Below, one piece after another: positions 47,010 through 61,511 of a stretch of DNA of 64,000 bases. Position 1 is the first letter of the stretch; each line of letters opens with the position of its first letter. The stretch is taken from positions 10,001 to 74,000 of the forward strand of contig JAWQFJ010025770.1 in assembly GCA_034096865.1 (NCBI GenBank), given 5' to 3'. Below the pieces are notes generated by a model, which saw only the letters and a program-made list of their open reading frames with translations, did no database searches and had not been told where the DNA came from. A program made the translations under genes and the position numbers. The DNA is from Theodoxus fluviatilis. Its lineage: Eukaryota; Mollusca; Gastropoda; Cycloneritida; Neritidae.

Positions 47010-47096
47010 GCACAACGACCACAGCACAACTACCACAGCACAACGACCACAGCGCAACGACCACAGCACAACGACCACAGCACAACGACCACAGCA
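47010..47096. repeat. 13-14-bp (ACAACGACCACAGC)n minisatellite
   Basis: Six to seven units with minor variants (ACAACTACC, GCAACGACC). Confidence 0.9.
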
Positions 47097-47198
47097 ATCC
47101 AGCTGATGAGAGAGGTATGAGTGCAACTCGGGCTGTGTACCAGTCTGCATCCATCACGGGTGTTCTGTCAGCTGATACAAGGTAAAATCTGCAGATCC

Positions 47199-47229
47199 GA
47201 GAGTCGCATCCCTGAGTAAGATGCTCAGC
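47199..47229 (+). mobile_element. Possible remnant of the SINE body
   Basis: GAGTCGCATCCCTGAGTAAG and the following ATGCTCAGC resemble the SINE segment AGAGTTGCATCCTTGAGCAA at about 3192-3222 (roughly 24 of 30 bases). Flanks do not extend the match. Confidence 0.3.
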
Positions 47230-47398
47230 TGACAGCCTTGGTTCTGTCAAGAGTTTCCAGGTCCCTGTGGCTGAAGTATGATGGAGAGCGGTGGAATGAC
47301 GCAAAGCAGATAACTGCAGCTTGACTGCAGACTTTGCTGGAGGAGAAAGAAGCAGGTAAGGCCGCAATGCGGTCACCCCGAGGCAGCATCATGTTAGG

Positions 47399-48022
47399 CG
47401 CCGGCTGTATCAGGTGGAAAGGCTGTATCAGGTGGAAAGGCTGTATCAGGTGGAAAGGCACGGTGTAAACGCTGTTAGGAGCCGGCTGTATCAGGTGGAA
47501 AGGCACGGTGTAAACGCTGTTAGGACCCGGCTGTATCAGGTGGAAAGGCTGTATCAGGTGGAAAGGCTGTATTAGGTGGAAAGGCTGTATCAGGTGGAAA
47601 GGCACGGTGTAAACGCTGTTAGGCGCCGGCTGTATCAGGTGGAAAGGCACGGTGTAAACGCTGTTAGGCGCCGGCTGTATCAGGTGGAAAGGCACGGTGT
47701 AAACGCTGTTAGGAGCCGGCTGTATCAGGTGGAAAGGCACGGTGTAAACGCTGTTAGGAGCCGGCTGTATCAGGTGGAAAGGCGCGGTGTAAACGCTGTT
47801 AGTAGCCGGCTGTATCAGGTAGAAAGGCACGGTGTAAACGCTGTTAGGAGCCGGCAGTATCAGGTGGAAAGGCACGGTGTAAACGCTGTTAGGAGCCGGC
47901 TGTATCAGGTGGAAAGGCACGGTGTAAACGCTGTTAGGCGCCGGCTGTATCAGGTGGAAAGGCACGGTGTAAACGCTGTTAGGAGCCGGCAGTATCAGGT
48001 GGAAAGGCACGGTGTAAACGCT
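47399..48022. repeat. 45-bp minisatellite with an 18-bp subrepeat
   Basis: Full units combine CTGTATCAGGTGGAAAGG (18 bp) with a CACGGTGTAAACGCTGTTAG part. At the left end and at 47530-47600 the 18-bp part is repeated alone. Confidence 0.94.
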
Positions 48023-48304
48023 GGAATCGTGTTCCATGAATGGATGACTGATGTAACGAGACCCATCCCACACGAGACAGCATGCCCATTGATGCTGATC
48101 TGTCACGGCAGCTCCGCCATCTGCGTGTGATAGGATGTGCCCCCACCCATCAATGGTGAGGAGCTGATTGGGTGGAAGGCGAGTGAGCCACTGCAAGCCT
48201 GACTTGTACGTGGCGTGGCTGTGCCTTCAGGACTGTATATGGGAGGAAGCTTTGACAAGGATGGATGGCGTCCATTCAGCCTGATGTGACCACCAAATCG
48301 ATAA

Positions 48305-48537
48305 TCACACACACACACGAGCGCGCGCGCGCACACACACGCATACATACACACGCACACACACAAACGCGCGCGCGTGCACGCACACACACATACACAC
48401 GCACACACACACAAACGCGCGCGCGCGCACGCACACACACATACATACACACACACACGCGCGCCACATATACATACACACACGCGCGCGCGCGCGCGTG
48501 CACGCACACAAACACATACACACACACACTCGCGTAC
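48305..48537. repeat. (CA)n/(CG)n alternating purine-pyrimidine tract
   Basis: Long CACACA runs alternate with CGCGCGCG blocks, four to five times. Confidence 0.95.
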
Positions 48538-48542
48538 ACACT

Positions 48543-48813
48543 AAGTTGGGGTTATGGTAACGTGCCCAAAGAAAGTTCTATCTATATATCCATCCATCCA
48601 TCCATCCATCCATCCATCCATCCATCCATCCATCCATCCATCCATCCATCCATCCATCCATCCATCCATCCACCCACCCACCCACCCACCCACCCACCCA
48701 CCCACCCACCCATCCATCCATCCATCCACCCATCCATCCATCCATCCATCCACCCACCCACCCACCCATCCACCCTCCTACCTACCTACCTACCTACCTA
48801 TCTACCTACGTAC

Positions 48814-48864
<51 letters not shown>

Positions 48865-49124
48865 TGTGTGTGTGTTTTAAGGAATGTCATGGACACGTTT
48901 TTCTTTTGCTGAACACGCATTTAAAGATACTTTGTGCCTATGGGAAAGATGAAACAGCACGTAGTTTGTTGTTTACATTCGATTCTTCCCACCTCCCCCC
49001 CTCCCCTCCCCCCCTCCCTGCCCCTCCCCTCCTCCCCCCTCCCCCTCCCTCCCCCCTCCCTTCCCCTCCCCCTCCCCGATGGAGAGAACAGATTAGGATC
49101 TGCAGGATGATCGTAACCACAACT
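48543..49124. mobile_element. MITE-like element copy 3
   Basis: It starts AAGTTGGGGTTATGGTAAC and ends ATCGTAACCACAACT, an inverted pair matching copies 1 and 2. After the head it carries (CCAT)n, (CCAC)n, (CTAC)n and (TG)n tracts. Then come TTTTTCTTTTGCTGAA and TTGTTTACATTCGATT, which align with copy 2 (TTTTTCTTTTGTTGAA, TTGTTTACCGTCGATT). A C-rich tract at 48985-49076 occupies the same place as in copy 2. Confidence 0.7.
48588..48877. repeat. Compound CCAT/CCAC/CTAC/TG microsatellite
   Basis: Four successive simple repeats, each grading into the next by one base change per unit. Confidence 0.97.
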
Positions 49125-49772
49125 ATTTTTGTGAGTCTACATTCTCGCCTCCCTTGTAAGGTGGCAGTGGCCCAGGCGTCCTAGCTTCTCATCCCAGGCG
49201 TCCTAGCTTCTCATCCCAGAAGACAACGCCTGAGGGATGTCAGTGAAGGGAGGCGGCGTCGTGAGGGCAACACGCACGGAATGACGAGGAATGTCCCAAG
49301 TGGTGACTAGACAGAACTGTGGATGAATGCAGGTCGTCCCCGAGCTTCCTCTCAGGACTTGAAGCCTGCACATCACTTGTGCATGTCCGCTTGCCTTCTG
49401 TGCAGGACAGCCTGCATTCAGTCTTGATTTACACATGCCCACTTGTGTTTTGCACGGGAAGGCGGAAGTGTCTGAATTCCTACAGGATGCAGCGACAGTG
49501 CGCTGTCGAGCCATTATGTCGTCCGACTGCCCTGACGCCCGTGAGGAAGGGAGCTAGCGATTGTCGCTGTCTCCTACGTTGCTGTTCGGGCACGTTTGCT
49601 TTGGAACGAAAGGCGGCGTCCTTTTCCCCAGCGTGCAGCCAATCCTCGCTGTCCTCTGCCCCTGTGCGTCTCATTCACCACGCAGCGCGCACTGGCGTTT
49701 GAGTCGGCACTCTGTCCATGTTTGAAAAAACAGCTACCCCAGTTTATGAAAATGTCACCCCCCCCCCCAGCT
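49125..49772. other. Unique sequence with a 26-bp direct repeat
   Basis: CAGGCGTCCTAGCTTCTCAT occurs twice in tandem at about 49172-49215. No gene recognised. Confidence 0.5.
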
Positions 49773-51845
<2,073 letters not shown>

Positions 51846-52496
51846 TTGCACTGCCCAGCAGTCCTTTAGATCTCGCACTGCCCAGCAGTCCTTGAGATCT
51901 CGCACTGCCCAGCAGTCCTTGAGATCTCGCACTGCCCAGCAGTCCTTGAGATCTCGCACTGCCCAGCAGTCCTTGAGATCTCGCACTGCCCAGCAGTCCT
52001 TGAGATCTCGCACTGCCCAGCAGTCCTTGAGATCTCGCACTGCCCAGCAGTCCTTGAGATCTCGCACTGCCCAGCAGTCCTTGAGATCTCGCACTGCCCA
52101 GCAGTCCTTGAGATCTCGCACTGCCCAGCAGTCCTTGAGATCTCGCACTGCCCAGCAGTCCTTGAGATCTCGCACTGCCCAGCAGTCCTTGAGATCTCGC
52201 ACTGCCCAGCAGTCCTTTAGATCTCGCACTGCCCAGCAGTCCTTGAGATCTCGCACTGCCCAGCAGTCCTTGAGATCTCGCACTGCCCAGCAGTCCTTGA
52301 GATCTCGCACTGCCCAGCAGTCCTTGAGATCTCGCACTGCCCAGCAGTCCTTGAGATCTCGCACTGCCCAGCAGTCCTTGAGATCTCGCACTGCCCAGCA
52401 GTCCTTGAGATCTCGCACTGCCCAGCAGTCCTTGAGATCTTGCACTGCCCAGCAGTCCTTGAGATCTCGCACTGCCCAGCAGTCCTTGAGATCTCG
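51846..52496. repeat. 27-bp minisatellite (24 units)
   Basis: Units CTCGCACTGCCCAGCAGTCC then TTGAGAT are almost identical; two have TTTAGAT. Since 27 is a multiple of 3, open frames of 278-299 codons appear on both strands. Confidence 0.97.
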
Positions 52497-52603
52497 GTCC
52501 CTGTAGATCCCACTGTGTGTGTCTGGTGCACCACAGCACATCGAAGATTGAGGACAGTCAGCACGGTGACACCTAAAAGTCGCCATGATTGTTCAGTCAA
52601 ATA

Positions 52604-52650
52604 CATGAATGAATGAATGAATGAATGAATGAATGAATGAATGAATGAAT
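52604..52650. repeat. (GAAT)n microsatellite
   Basis: About 11 GAAT units after GTCAAATACAT. This resembles the 3' tails of CR1/L2-like elements, but no LINE body is recognised upstream. Confidence 0.9.
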
Positions 52651-52894
52651 GAGGGAGATTTTACGATCGATTAGCCTTTGTAGGCTATGTGAGGCTATTG
52701 ATTTCGAAAATCACAAGAGCTGCATAGAGGACGAGCAAGTCCAGTATCGATTTTCTGAGTTGTTAGCCTTTTACAAATCGCGGTGGGTCGATAATTACCC
52801 CCAACCTTCAGGGGGTCACAGTCACATGACCATGACATGTTATCACCGAGGAGCAGCTTGTAACTACGGACTGTTCACACAGAGTTCCTCCCCT

Positions 52895-53116
52895 TTGCAG
52901 CAGGGAGACACGAGTGTGTGTGGCCGTGGCTCTACTCGGCACCATTGCTGCAGCAGGGAGACACGAGTGTGTGTGGCCGTGGCTCTACTCGGCACCATTG
53001 CTGCAGCAGGGAGACACGAGTGTGTGTGGCCGTGGCTCTACTCCGCACCATTGCTGCAGCAGGGAGACACGAGTGTGTGTGGCCGTGGCTCTACTCGGCA
53101 CCATTGCTGCAGCAGT
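52895..53116. repeat. 53-bp minisatellite (about 4 units)
   Basis: Units contain GCAGCAGGGAGACACGAGTG and GGCTCTACTCGGCACCATTG. Confidence 0.95.
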
Positions 53117-54225
53117 TGCTTTTTGTTTTATTGTGCCCATTCTTCAACGACACCTGCTCATTATAGGTTTTTTTTGCACTCTGGCCATTATTTGCAATGT
53201 GACAGTGCACATCTGGTGAAATACGAAAATGAAGTAAGAATGCAGGAAATGGGGTGGAGAGCTGCGCTTAGGACAAAGGATCACAAGAGTGGTAGAAAGG
53301 ACTTTGAGGAAATCGGGGTAAAAGTGGGTGGTGGGGTTGGGTGGGGTGAGGTGGGGGTATCGTTGCAGACTGTTGACGAGCCACTATATGGGATCATTTA
53401 CGGGCCATCTAGACCAATCAGTCGGAACACGGCCAGCCAGTGGAGATGCAGAATCTGTCTGGACTCCTTGGCCAGCATTGCCAAGTCTGGAAGGCCCCTC
53501 AGTGGACGGCATGGCTGTCTGGACAACTTTCGGTACAGGCGTCAGATTGGAGGTCATGGGTCCTCCGCGAAGTGTGGTACTGCTGGCTGTCGTGCAGGGA
53601 AGAACATTCCAGTCCGGCCACCCCTTGGTACCAGTCGTTGCGTGTTTTTTCAATAGGAGAGTTCTGGGTGACGGGGTGCACTTTTTACCCCCGAGCAGCC
53701 TGACAGGCTCACTCGGGAGGAAGTCACAGCGCGTGACGTCGACAAGATCCCCGTGTGGTCTGTCCCGAGATTGCCCATGACAGGAGCGAGCTCTGTTTTT
53801 ACGCGCAGCCAATCCCACGTCAGACACCGCTGAATCTCTGCTCAGGTATATGCTGACAGTGACAGTGTGAGATCTGCAATGAAGTCCTTGTCTGAGTCTC
53901 GGTCTGACGTCAACCTGATGTGTATTTCACGGCCTGTCTCCACTGTGGTCCAGTCCTTGACTGACCACTGGTGGTGCTGGACTGCAAGGCAAGACACGTG
54001 ACCGGATGCAATGGTCTGTGTATGTTCGGGTTCAGATGCAGTTCCCCAGCTCCCGTCACTCATGAGCCCGCTCGCGGCCTTTTTTGCGCGGAACGGAAGA
54101 ATAAGAAACATAATACCAGTGATGCTAGATGTGTGTCAGCCTTCACCGGGCATGACAAACTATCTGTATGTGAGCCTTGCAGAACATAGGTGTTGTTTTC
54201 AATAATCAGATTTGACTTTTCCATC
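53117..54225. other. Unique sequence, no feature recognised
   Basis: No supportable exon, RNA or repeat. Confidence 0.45.
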
Positions 54226-54286
54226 GTGATGTACGACATGATGTACGACGTGATGTACGACATGATGTACCACGTGATGTACGATC
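54226..54286. repeat. 12-bp GATGTACGACAT minisatellite (5 units)
   Basis: Five GATGTACNACRT units in a row. Confidence 0.9.
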
Positions 54287-54821
54287 TGAATGACTCGGGG
54301 GAAGCAAGAGACCACAGATTCGCGATTTAATCAGTATTCTATAGAATGGATAAACTGGAGAGCGACACGAAGAGTTTGGCGCTTGTTTTTGTCGTGACAA
54401 GTTCTCTCGTGCTTTCGATGAGCACCCAGAGCCAAGAGGAGAAAAGGGGGCACGACAATATATCACCTAGATCCAGCCACGCGCTCTTGTTTGAGCATCT
54501 AGAATGTTCTGCACTGCAGACAAAACTGGCACTGAGACGCGTGCATTTGGAGGTGGAAGTGAAGGGGGTCAAAAGATCGACACGGTGTATCTGTCGTGGA
54601 AACGTGATGATGACTTGGTGTCGATTCTAGACGGAGAAACGGAAAATCAGTGTCAGACAACAAAGCCTCAAGAGCTGGAGGCAGTGGAGTGACGGGTGCA
54701 GGAAAAAAGGCGCCAAGTTGGGTCGTGGGGGGTCCTGGTGTCGATTGCTGACTGACGATTGCGTGCAGAGTCGGGCCCGGATGTACGGGACTACAGAGAC
54801 ACCTTGCCGCAGTCCTCAAGT

Positions 54822-55534
54822 AGACACGCAGACAGCAAGAGAGACAGACAGTAAGACAGACAGCAAGAGACAGGAAGACAGACAGGAAAACAGACAGCAA
54901 GAGAGATAGGAAGACAGACAGCAAGACAGACAGACAGCAAAAGAGACAGAAAGACAGACAGGAAGACAGACAGACAGCAAGAGAGACAGACAAGAAGAGA
55001 GACAGTAAGAGAGACAGGAAGACAGACAGTAAGAGAGACAGGAAGACAGACAGCAAGAGAGATAGGAAGACAGACAGACAGCAAGAGAGACAGACAAGAA
55101 GACAGACAGTAAGAGAGATAGGAAGACAGACAGACAGCAAAAGAGACAGAAAGACAGACAGGAAGACAGACAGACAGCGAGAGAGACAGACAAGAAGACA
55201 GACAGTAAGAGAGATAGGAAGACAGACAGACAGCAAAAGAGACAGAAAGACAGACAGGAAGACAGACAGACAGCGAGAGAGACAGACAAGAAGACAGACA
55301 GTAAGAGAGATAGGAAGACAGACAGTAAGAGAGACAGGAAGACAGACAGCAAGAGAAACAGGAAGACAGACAGCAAGAAAGACAGAATGACATACAGGAA
55401 GACAGACAGTAAGAGAGATAGGAAGACAGACAGTAAGAGAGACAGGAAGACAGACAGCAAGAGAAACAGGAAGACAGACAGGAATACAGACAGGAAGACA
55501 GACAGGAAGACAGACAGGAAGATAGACAGACAGA
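54822..55534. repeat. GACA-based minisatellite
   Basis: AGACAGACAG, CAAGAGAGACAGGA, GTAAGAGAGATAGGA blocks recur in higher-order groups of about 95 bp. The purine-rich strand is plus. Confidence 0.94.
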
Positions 55535-55975
55535 CGGCACACGCCTACCGCGAAATCGTAACCCCATCTCTCTGAGACCCTCTTAAAGCTCAGACTGCTG
55601 TCCTGATAAAGCTAAGCAAATGTTGGAATAAAGAGGTAAAACGCAGTAACATCTCCTAAATAAGCGGCGTGGTAAAGCTGTCCACGTCCCTGTCTGTGGC
55701 CTGCAGGCGTCACCTTTGACCATGGGCGCCAGAGCCACTCGGCTGCGGTGACAATGGCCTTTGTTGACCGTGATGCCCAAAGCGCCAGGCAGCTTAGCGT
55801 TGGAGCGGACGGAAACAGCGCTATGGGCATGCACGGTGTTTGCTCAGGAACGTACACAGGGTACTTGTACCTTGACCCAGCGTGGGCATCGATTGCAACT
55901 GTTTTAGGTTTGGAGGGAAGGGGGGGGGGGGGGGGAAAGTATGGAATGGAAAGTTGGGACCGTTGTACAAGTATG

Positions 55976-56012
<37 letters not shown>

Positions 56013-56944
56013 CGGCCTGCTGAGGGTGGTGCTGAGCCGCCGGAAGACGAGCTGTGTGGTCTGCACGAAAAGCGGGTGGAGGATTATGGGATCGGGACGC
56101 CTGCAGACGACCAGGCGAGGCTGTGATCTCTGCTTGCGTGGCGTTGCACTGGGGAAACACAGCACAGGAGACCTCTGTTAGGGGAGGCAGACAGTTGCAG
56201 TACGGCGCTAGTCTGGTGGTTATCTTCATGGACGTTTGGGTCAAGTCCTGAACCCTTCTGCTAAACTGCTTCCTGCGTCCCTGGTGGGCAACATTCTACG
56301 TCCCTAGAGGGCGCCTCATATTACCCCACGCAACACCCACCCCACTTCCCACTCCCACAAAGGTGAAAAAGCAGTGCAACGATTGTAGATGAGCCATTTG
56401 GCTTTGTGATGCGAGGAGATAGTGGTTTTCATATTACATACAACCTTTTAATGAAATGAATGAATGAATCCATTTTATGTACAGCACTTTGATTTAATGA
56501 ATGAATAACTTCGTACTCATACACAGTTTATGCTGTTTTGTAATATTTGCCACGCACTGTTCGGCACACTTCGACAGAAGTCACCTGGTCTCATCTGTGA
56601 TGTAAGAAAAGTACGTAAAATTCGTGCCGGTTTCATTCAAGCTGTCCGCGAAAGGTTGACCCGCTTTTGCTGATGTCTACAGGGGAAGGAGGTAGAGAGT
56701 ATCTAGAACATTTATTCTCACCATTTGTCTCACACGACAGCAGAGCGATCGGAGGCAAAATAGGAAGTGAACAGAGGTGATTATCGGGAAGGCCGTTGAT
56801 ATAAAAACAAATGCGAAATAATGCCGGAGCAGATCCGAATACCAAGGCCGGAGGTGACGGGGCGGGGCTGGCAGGGCACGGCTGGATGCAGACAGGGAGG
56901 GTGGTGGGGGCAGCGGAGTGGAAGTAGCAGCCGTTGCCTTTATA
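55535..56944. other. Unique sequence with two G-runs and a GAAT patch
   Basis: G-runs lie at 55919-55936 and 55980-56010. At 56449-56508, GAATGAATGAATCCATTTT and ACAGCACTTTGATTT resemble a minus-strand SINE/L2 tail. No gene recognised. Confidence 0.45.
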
Positions 56945-57290
56945 CGCAGGGGTGTCCTGTAGCGAGGACTCCTCTCGCCCTGCCCTTTCTCCTTCACGCA
57001 GGGGTGTCCTGTAGCGAGGACTCCTCTCGCCCTGCACTTTCTCCTTCACGCAGGGGTGTCCTGTGGCGAGGACTCCTCTCGCCCTGCCCTTTCTCCTTCA
57101 CGCAGGGGTGTCCTGTAGCGGGGACTGCTCTCGCCCTGCCCTGTCTCCTTCACGCAGGGATGTCCTGTAGCGAGGACTCCTCTCGCATTGCCCTGTCTCC
57201 TTCACGCAGGGGTGTCCTGTAGCGGGGACTTCTGTCGCCCTGCCCTTTCTCCTTCACGCAGGGGTGTCCTGTAGCAAGGACTGCTCTCGC
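56945..57290. repeat. 52-bp minisatellite (about 6.6 units)
   Basis: Units contain CGCAGGGGTGTCCTGTAGCG followed by AGGACTCCTCTCGCCCTGCC. The frame is kept across most units. Confidence 0.94.
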
Positions 57291-60200
57291 ACTGCCTGTT
57301 TCCACTCCGATGACTGCAGTCGCTGCGCTGCCCTGATGCAGGCAGGCTGCCAGGGCCCGAACTGCAGAGTTAATGCCCCCGAGTGGCGTGGCGGGCTTTT
57401 TGCTGATTTCCGCCTGCAGTGGCCGGCAATCGCCCCTCCACGGCAAGAGCTGGTGGCGCGTTGCCAGTCCACAAAGGTTTCCCGGTCGCTCTGGCTCGCC
57501 GCTTCCCATGTGCCTGATTAAGTCACGAACACTCGCATGCAACGGATGCCCCTCCGTCTGAGGGAGCGACGTCCGTGGTCCGAGTCAGCACCACTGCATG
57601 GAAAACACATGCAAATGCCTTTGCGACTCCAGAGTTGATCCGTGAGCAAATGTTGTGTCTGTCATCGGGAAGCGCAGGCGAGGCGTTGCTTAACACTTGC
57701 AGCCCGGTCAGCGGTTGGCCGTGGCGTTAGAGTAGCGGGCCTGTGCGTGCTTCTGCATGCTGATGGGGCTGGCTGTTTGGCCTGCACGAGGGCCGCACGC
57801 CATGCACAGGCGTCCTTGGGATACCGCAGCTGCCTGGGGATGCCGTGAGTGCGGACGGGGCGGATGTTGCCGCTGTGGCTTCCTGTACCGGGGCAGAGCT
57901 GTTGTGTCTCTGTGCCCTGGAGTGGGCTGTGTACAAATGCCTGGACTACGGCCGTTTGTGGAACACTTTTCCTGGCAAAATAGTGCGCCAGTGTTTACAC
58001 TGCGACAGCCGCGCAACTCGAGATTTATCAATACGTAATAGAGACGAGCTTGTAGTCAGGGCCTACATCGACTGGCCAGAGGGGCAGAGTGGAAAACGTT
58101 GTCGTTCTTTCGGGCCAGGATATTATGCACCGCACGCCTTCCGGGACACAACACTTTGAAGCTCCTGTTGTGTGTCAGCGGTAACCTTCATGGGAACATC
58201 GCCACGCGCACTTTGACGTGCTGATAGACGGATGAAGTAGCGGCAGTTGGATTTCTGTATGTGATCGGATGGCCCACAGAAAAAGATGAGAAGGAGAGGG
58301 GATGATAGTAGCCAAAGACTCAATCCATTCTTCTCTTTTATTTTCTAAACCAACCTTAGGACCACTCCCTTACATCAGGGTGTTCTGGCTTGTGAACTTC
58401 CCACACTCGGATCAGGATCTATCCGCAATCCTCGTGAAAAAGCTGGACTATAATAGTATAAAAGCTCGGTTGCACCTCTAGCAAAAATTGGACTGCATGC
58501 TCTCGTAGACAAAGGAAAAATAACTAACAGCAACTTCAGAAACATAGTTCTGGAACCATTAATTGTTTACTCCAATGTCCATTCCTCTAAAAACATAGTG
58601 CCTGTATAGGACGATTAAACCTCTCCAACTAAACAAGCTCTATCACTTGTACAATTCAAATCGACTGCTAACAACATTGATTTATAGAACAAACATAGTT
58701 AAACGTATTAATTAAACTATATACCAAATTAAACAAAGAAAACCTGAACTAATGTATCCCTACGCACAGACGCCAGGTAACTGAGGGCAAGGTGACCTTC
58801 CAGGCCCAGCCTCTCGGTAGCATGGACAATGCCTTAGGGACTGGACTTCACATAGGGAGCTAGCAGACTAAGGATACACTAGCACAGTGAAGGAAAATCA
58901 AGTTCGTCTGCTACACAGCAAAAGTTATAAGAAGGCAGAGAAGAACGAAGGAGTGAGGAGATGGAGGGAGAACGAATACATATAATACAACCTAACAAAA
59001 GAAACCTTATATAATATTCCACTAATGATAATAATAATACACACAAATAATTACAATTATGTAATAAAAAAGCAAAGATTATTTGTGGGGGGTCACATGT
59101 AGATGGCAGGATGCAGCTGCAGCAGCTGCTGCGTGCATACACTCTGTACCGTGGATCCTGGTGCACCCCGCTGTCTGAACTTTAAACCCACTCCATCTCT
59201 CCCGGCTTCCCGCCTGTCGCATGCTCACCATCTGTGCCGCGCGCGCCGCTCCACTGACCATGCATGTCCAGACGTGTGAACGCAGCGAGGGAGCGGCCAG
59301 GCAATCAGAGATGGAGGCTTGCTCTGCGTGCGGAGAGGAGGACACGCCTTGACTCGGCACTGTGGGTTTGGCTTCAGGCAGTCCGTGGTGCGTCGTTCCC
59401 CAGGTCGCTCCCTCGCTTTCCGGTAATGAAGATTTCTGCAAGTATTTTTTGTGTAATATGACAGATTTATTCAAATGCAGAGGGTGCCTTTACATGTGGT
59501 GGAAATGGTGCCGATTTAGTAGTTGTTGTCCTGGTACCGAGTCTGACTCACTCAAACTTCTGGAACGTCGCCAGTGAGGAACATGGACACGTGTTGCCTC
59601 GTCACGACCGGCTGCTAGTCGAGCCGGGGGCTGGCAGCTCGTCATGCGTGGCCTGTTGTCAAATTAAACTAATACTGGCGTCGTTGGAGGCAATTGCTTC
59701 CATGCAGATTAATCTGTGAGCTTGGCTAAATCAACCACAGGCGACATTCAAAACAATTCACACACGCTGTTTATATGCTGCTACATCCAATTTAATTGAG
59801 CTGTTAGTGTCAGGGGTCATTTTCTACTATGACTTTTACCGAGAGGTAATTGATCCAATCAAAAGAATACAAATAACATACGGAATGAAGTAACAATTAC
59901 AGTTTATTATACACCCAAATTATCTATTCATCCTCCCACAATGCAAGATCAAACAATAATCCACACACTCTCACCCACACACAGGAAAACAGGAAATAAT
60001 ACCAAGTCTCACCCACGGCAACGCGCCACAAAGCCAAGCAGTGAAATAACGGAATGAAACTCTGTTAACAATAATCAAACACGCTACAACTCCGTCATTA
60101 CAAGAACACAGTGTAACATCCTCCCACAATCTCACAACAAGTAACTCTTCAATGCAGAACAAGAATTCAATTACACAGGAAAGTCAAAACAAACCACTTT

Positions 60201-61509
60201 TCCCAACCAAGAATGATAACTCTAACCGACCGAAATGTAGGAGCAAGAATGGTCTTTTCAATCAAAAACAATATTCTAATGGATTAACCGTCAGAACAAA
60301 ATGACCGTTTCAAACAAGATCCGCCTTTAACGCAAGGAGACGTCGGACAAACTCACCCAGTGCACTACAAGGCCTACAACACTGAACTGACACAAGATCA
60401 ACAGTTCTCAGCAACTATCATCAACCCCTCACAACCTATATCATACAAATACAAGATGGAAATGCACTTCCCCTGTCAGACGATTGGCAATGCAGTCACA
60501 AAAAGGAACTCAACTTCCCCTGCAATCGTTAGACCAAAATTGGCACCAATCTGACAATGTACGAACAAACGGAGCTCAACTTCCCCTGCAGTTACTCACA
60601 ATATGCCCGACTATTTCATTTAACAACAGTCAATGAGCAAACAATAAAACCGAACAATACAGGAACAAAATGGAACTTAATTTCCCCTGCAATTGTTCAC
60701 AATACCAAATAATATTCAACAATTTTCAACAACCCACAAATCAAAATTATCTCAATAGCACCATGAAGGAGTTAGATCCACTCGATACTCGACTTCGATG
60801 GACACGACAATTTTGTTCTCACTCGAGAGGAACCATTCGATGGACAACAACCAGTAGGAAACAGAATTCACGTAGGTCGAGACTCTCGTCAAGAAAAATC
60901 CCCACTGTGGGCCACACAGCGTCACCAGCCTCTCAAGAGTAGAGAAAGAAGATTACCGACAAAAACGCGAAGAGCCGTCCTCTCTGTCTAACCGCTTTCC
61001 TCCTCTGCCCCTTTCCTCTCCCCCTCTCGTCTTTCTTATCCACCCTTATCCAATTGCTCCCCGTGAGCCCTACTCGACCCACGGGAGCACCTTGCACGGA
61101 CGAAACTCCTCCAGTCCATGGCAACGCCATTCGTCCATGCTCGCTGAGAACTCTTCTCACGCTAGACGGATGTTTTGCACGCTGTTCACTTTCCTAACGA
61201 CGCACAAACTTTAAAGGCTTGCCGACTACTTCATAGCCAGGAGGTTAAAGGCCCACCCTCGCCAGCTTATCACAATTCGACGTGTGACAGTTAGTGTCTT
61301 AACTTGCCTTGAACACAACGGTGCCAGCTAAAAGCGAAACTCAGAATAATGATTATGGGTTTGCGGCCTACTCTCGGGTACGTGTCCTGATTTCATTTCT
61401 GTGCTTTCTGCAAACCTCCTCCGCTGCTGGTTTTCCCTTTGAGACCATTTATGTCTTGGTACGCGTAGTCGCCACTCTGCCCGCGCCCATGACGTCACAA
61501 AGACCTATC
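57291..61509. other. Unassigned sequence; G-poor plus strand from about 58.5 to 61 kb
   Basis: 57.3-58.3 kb is GC rich. From about 58480 to 59080, and again from 59840 to 60960, the plus strand becomes rich in A and C and poor in G. CATCCTCCCACAAT occurs twice (about 59930, 60117), and a TTCCCCTGCA block occurs about four times (60461-60697). These suggest a decayed mobile element, but neither ends nor proteins are identified. Confidence 0.4.
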
Positions 61510-61511
61510 TA

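Noticed and set aside
59801..61300. Transposon bounded by GTTAGTGTC-type ends
   Set aside because: The two GTTAGTGTC strings are in the same orientation and the flanking bases do not align, so no TIR or LTR is supported.
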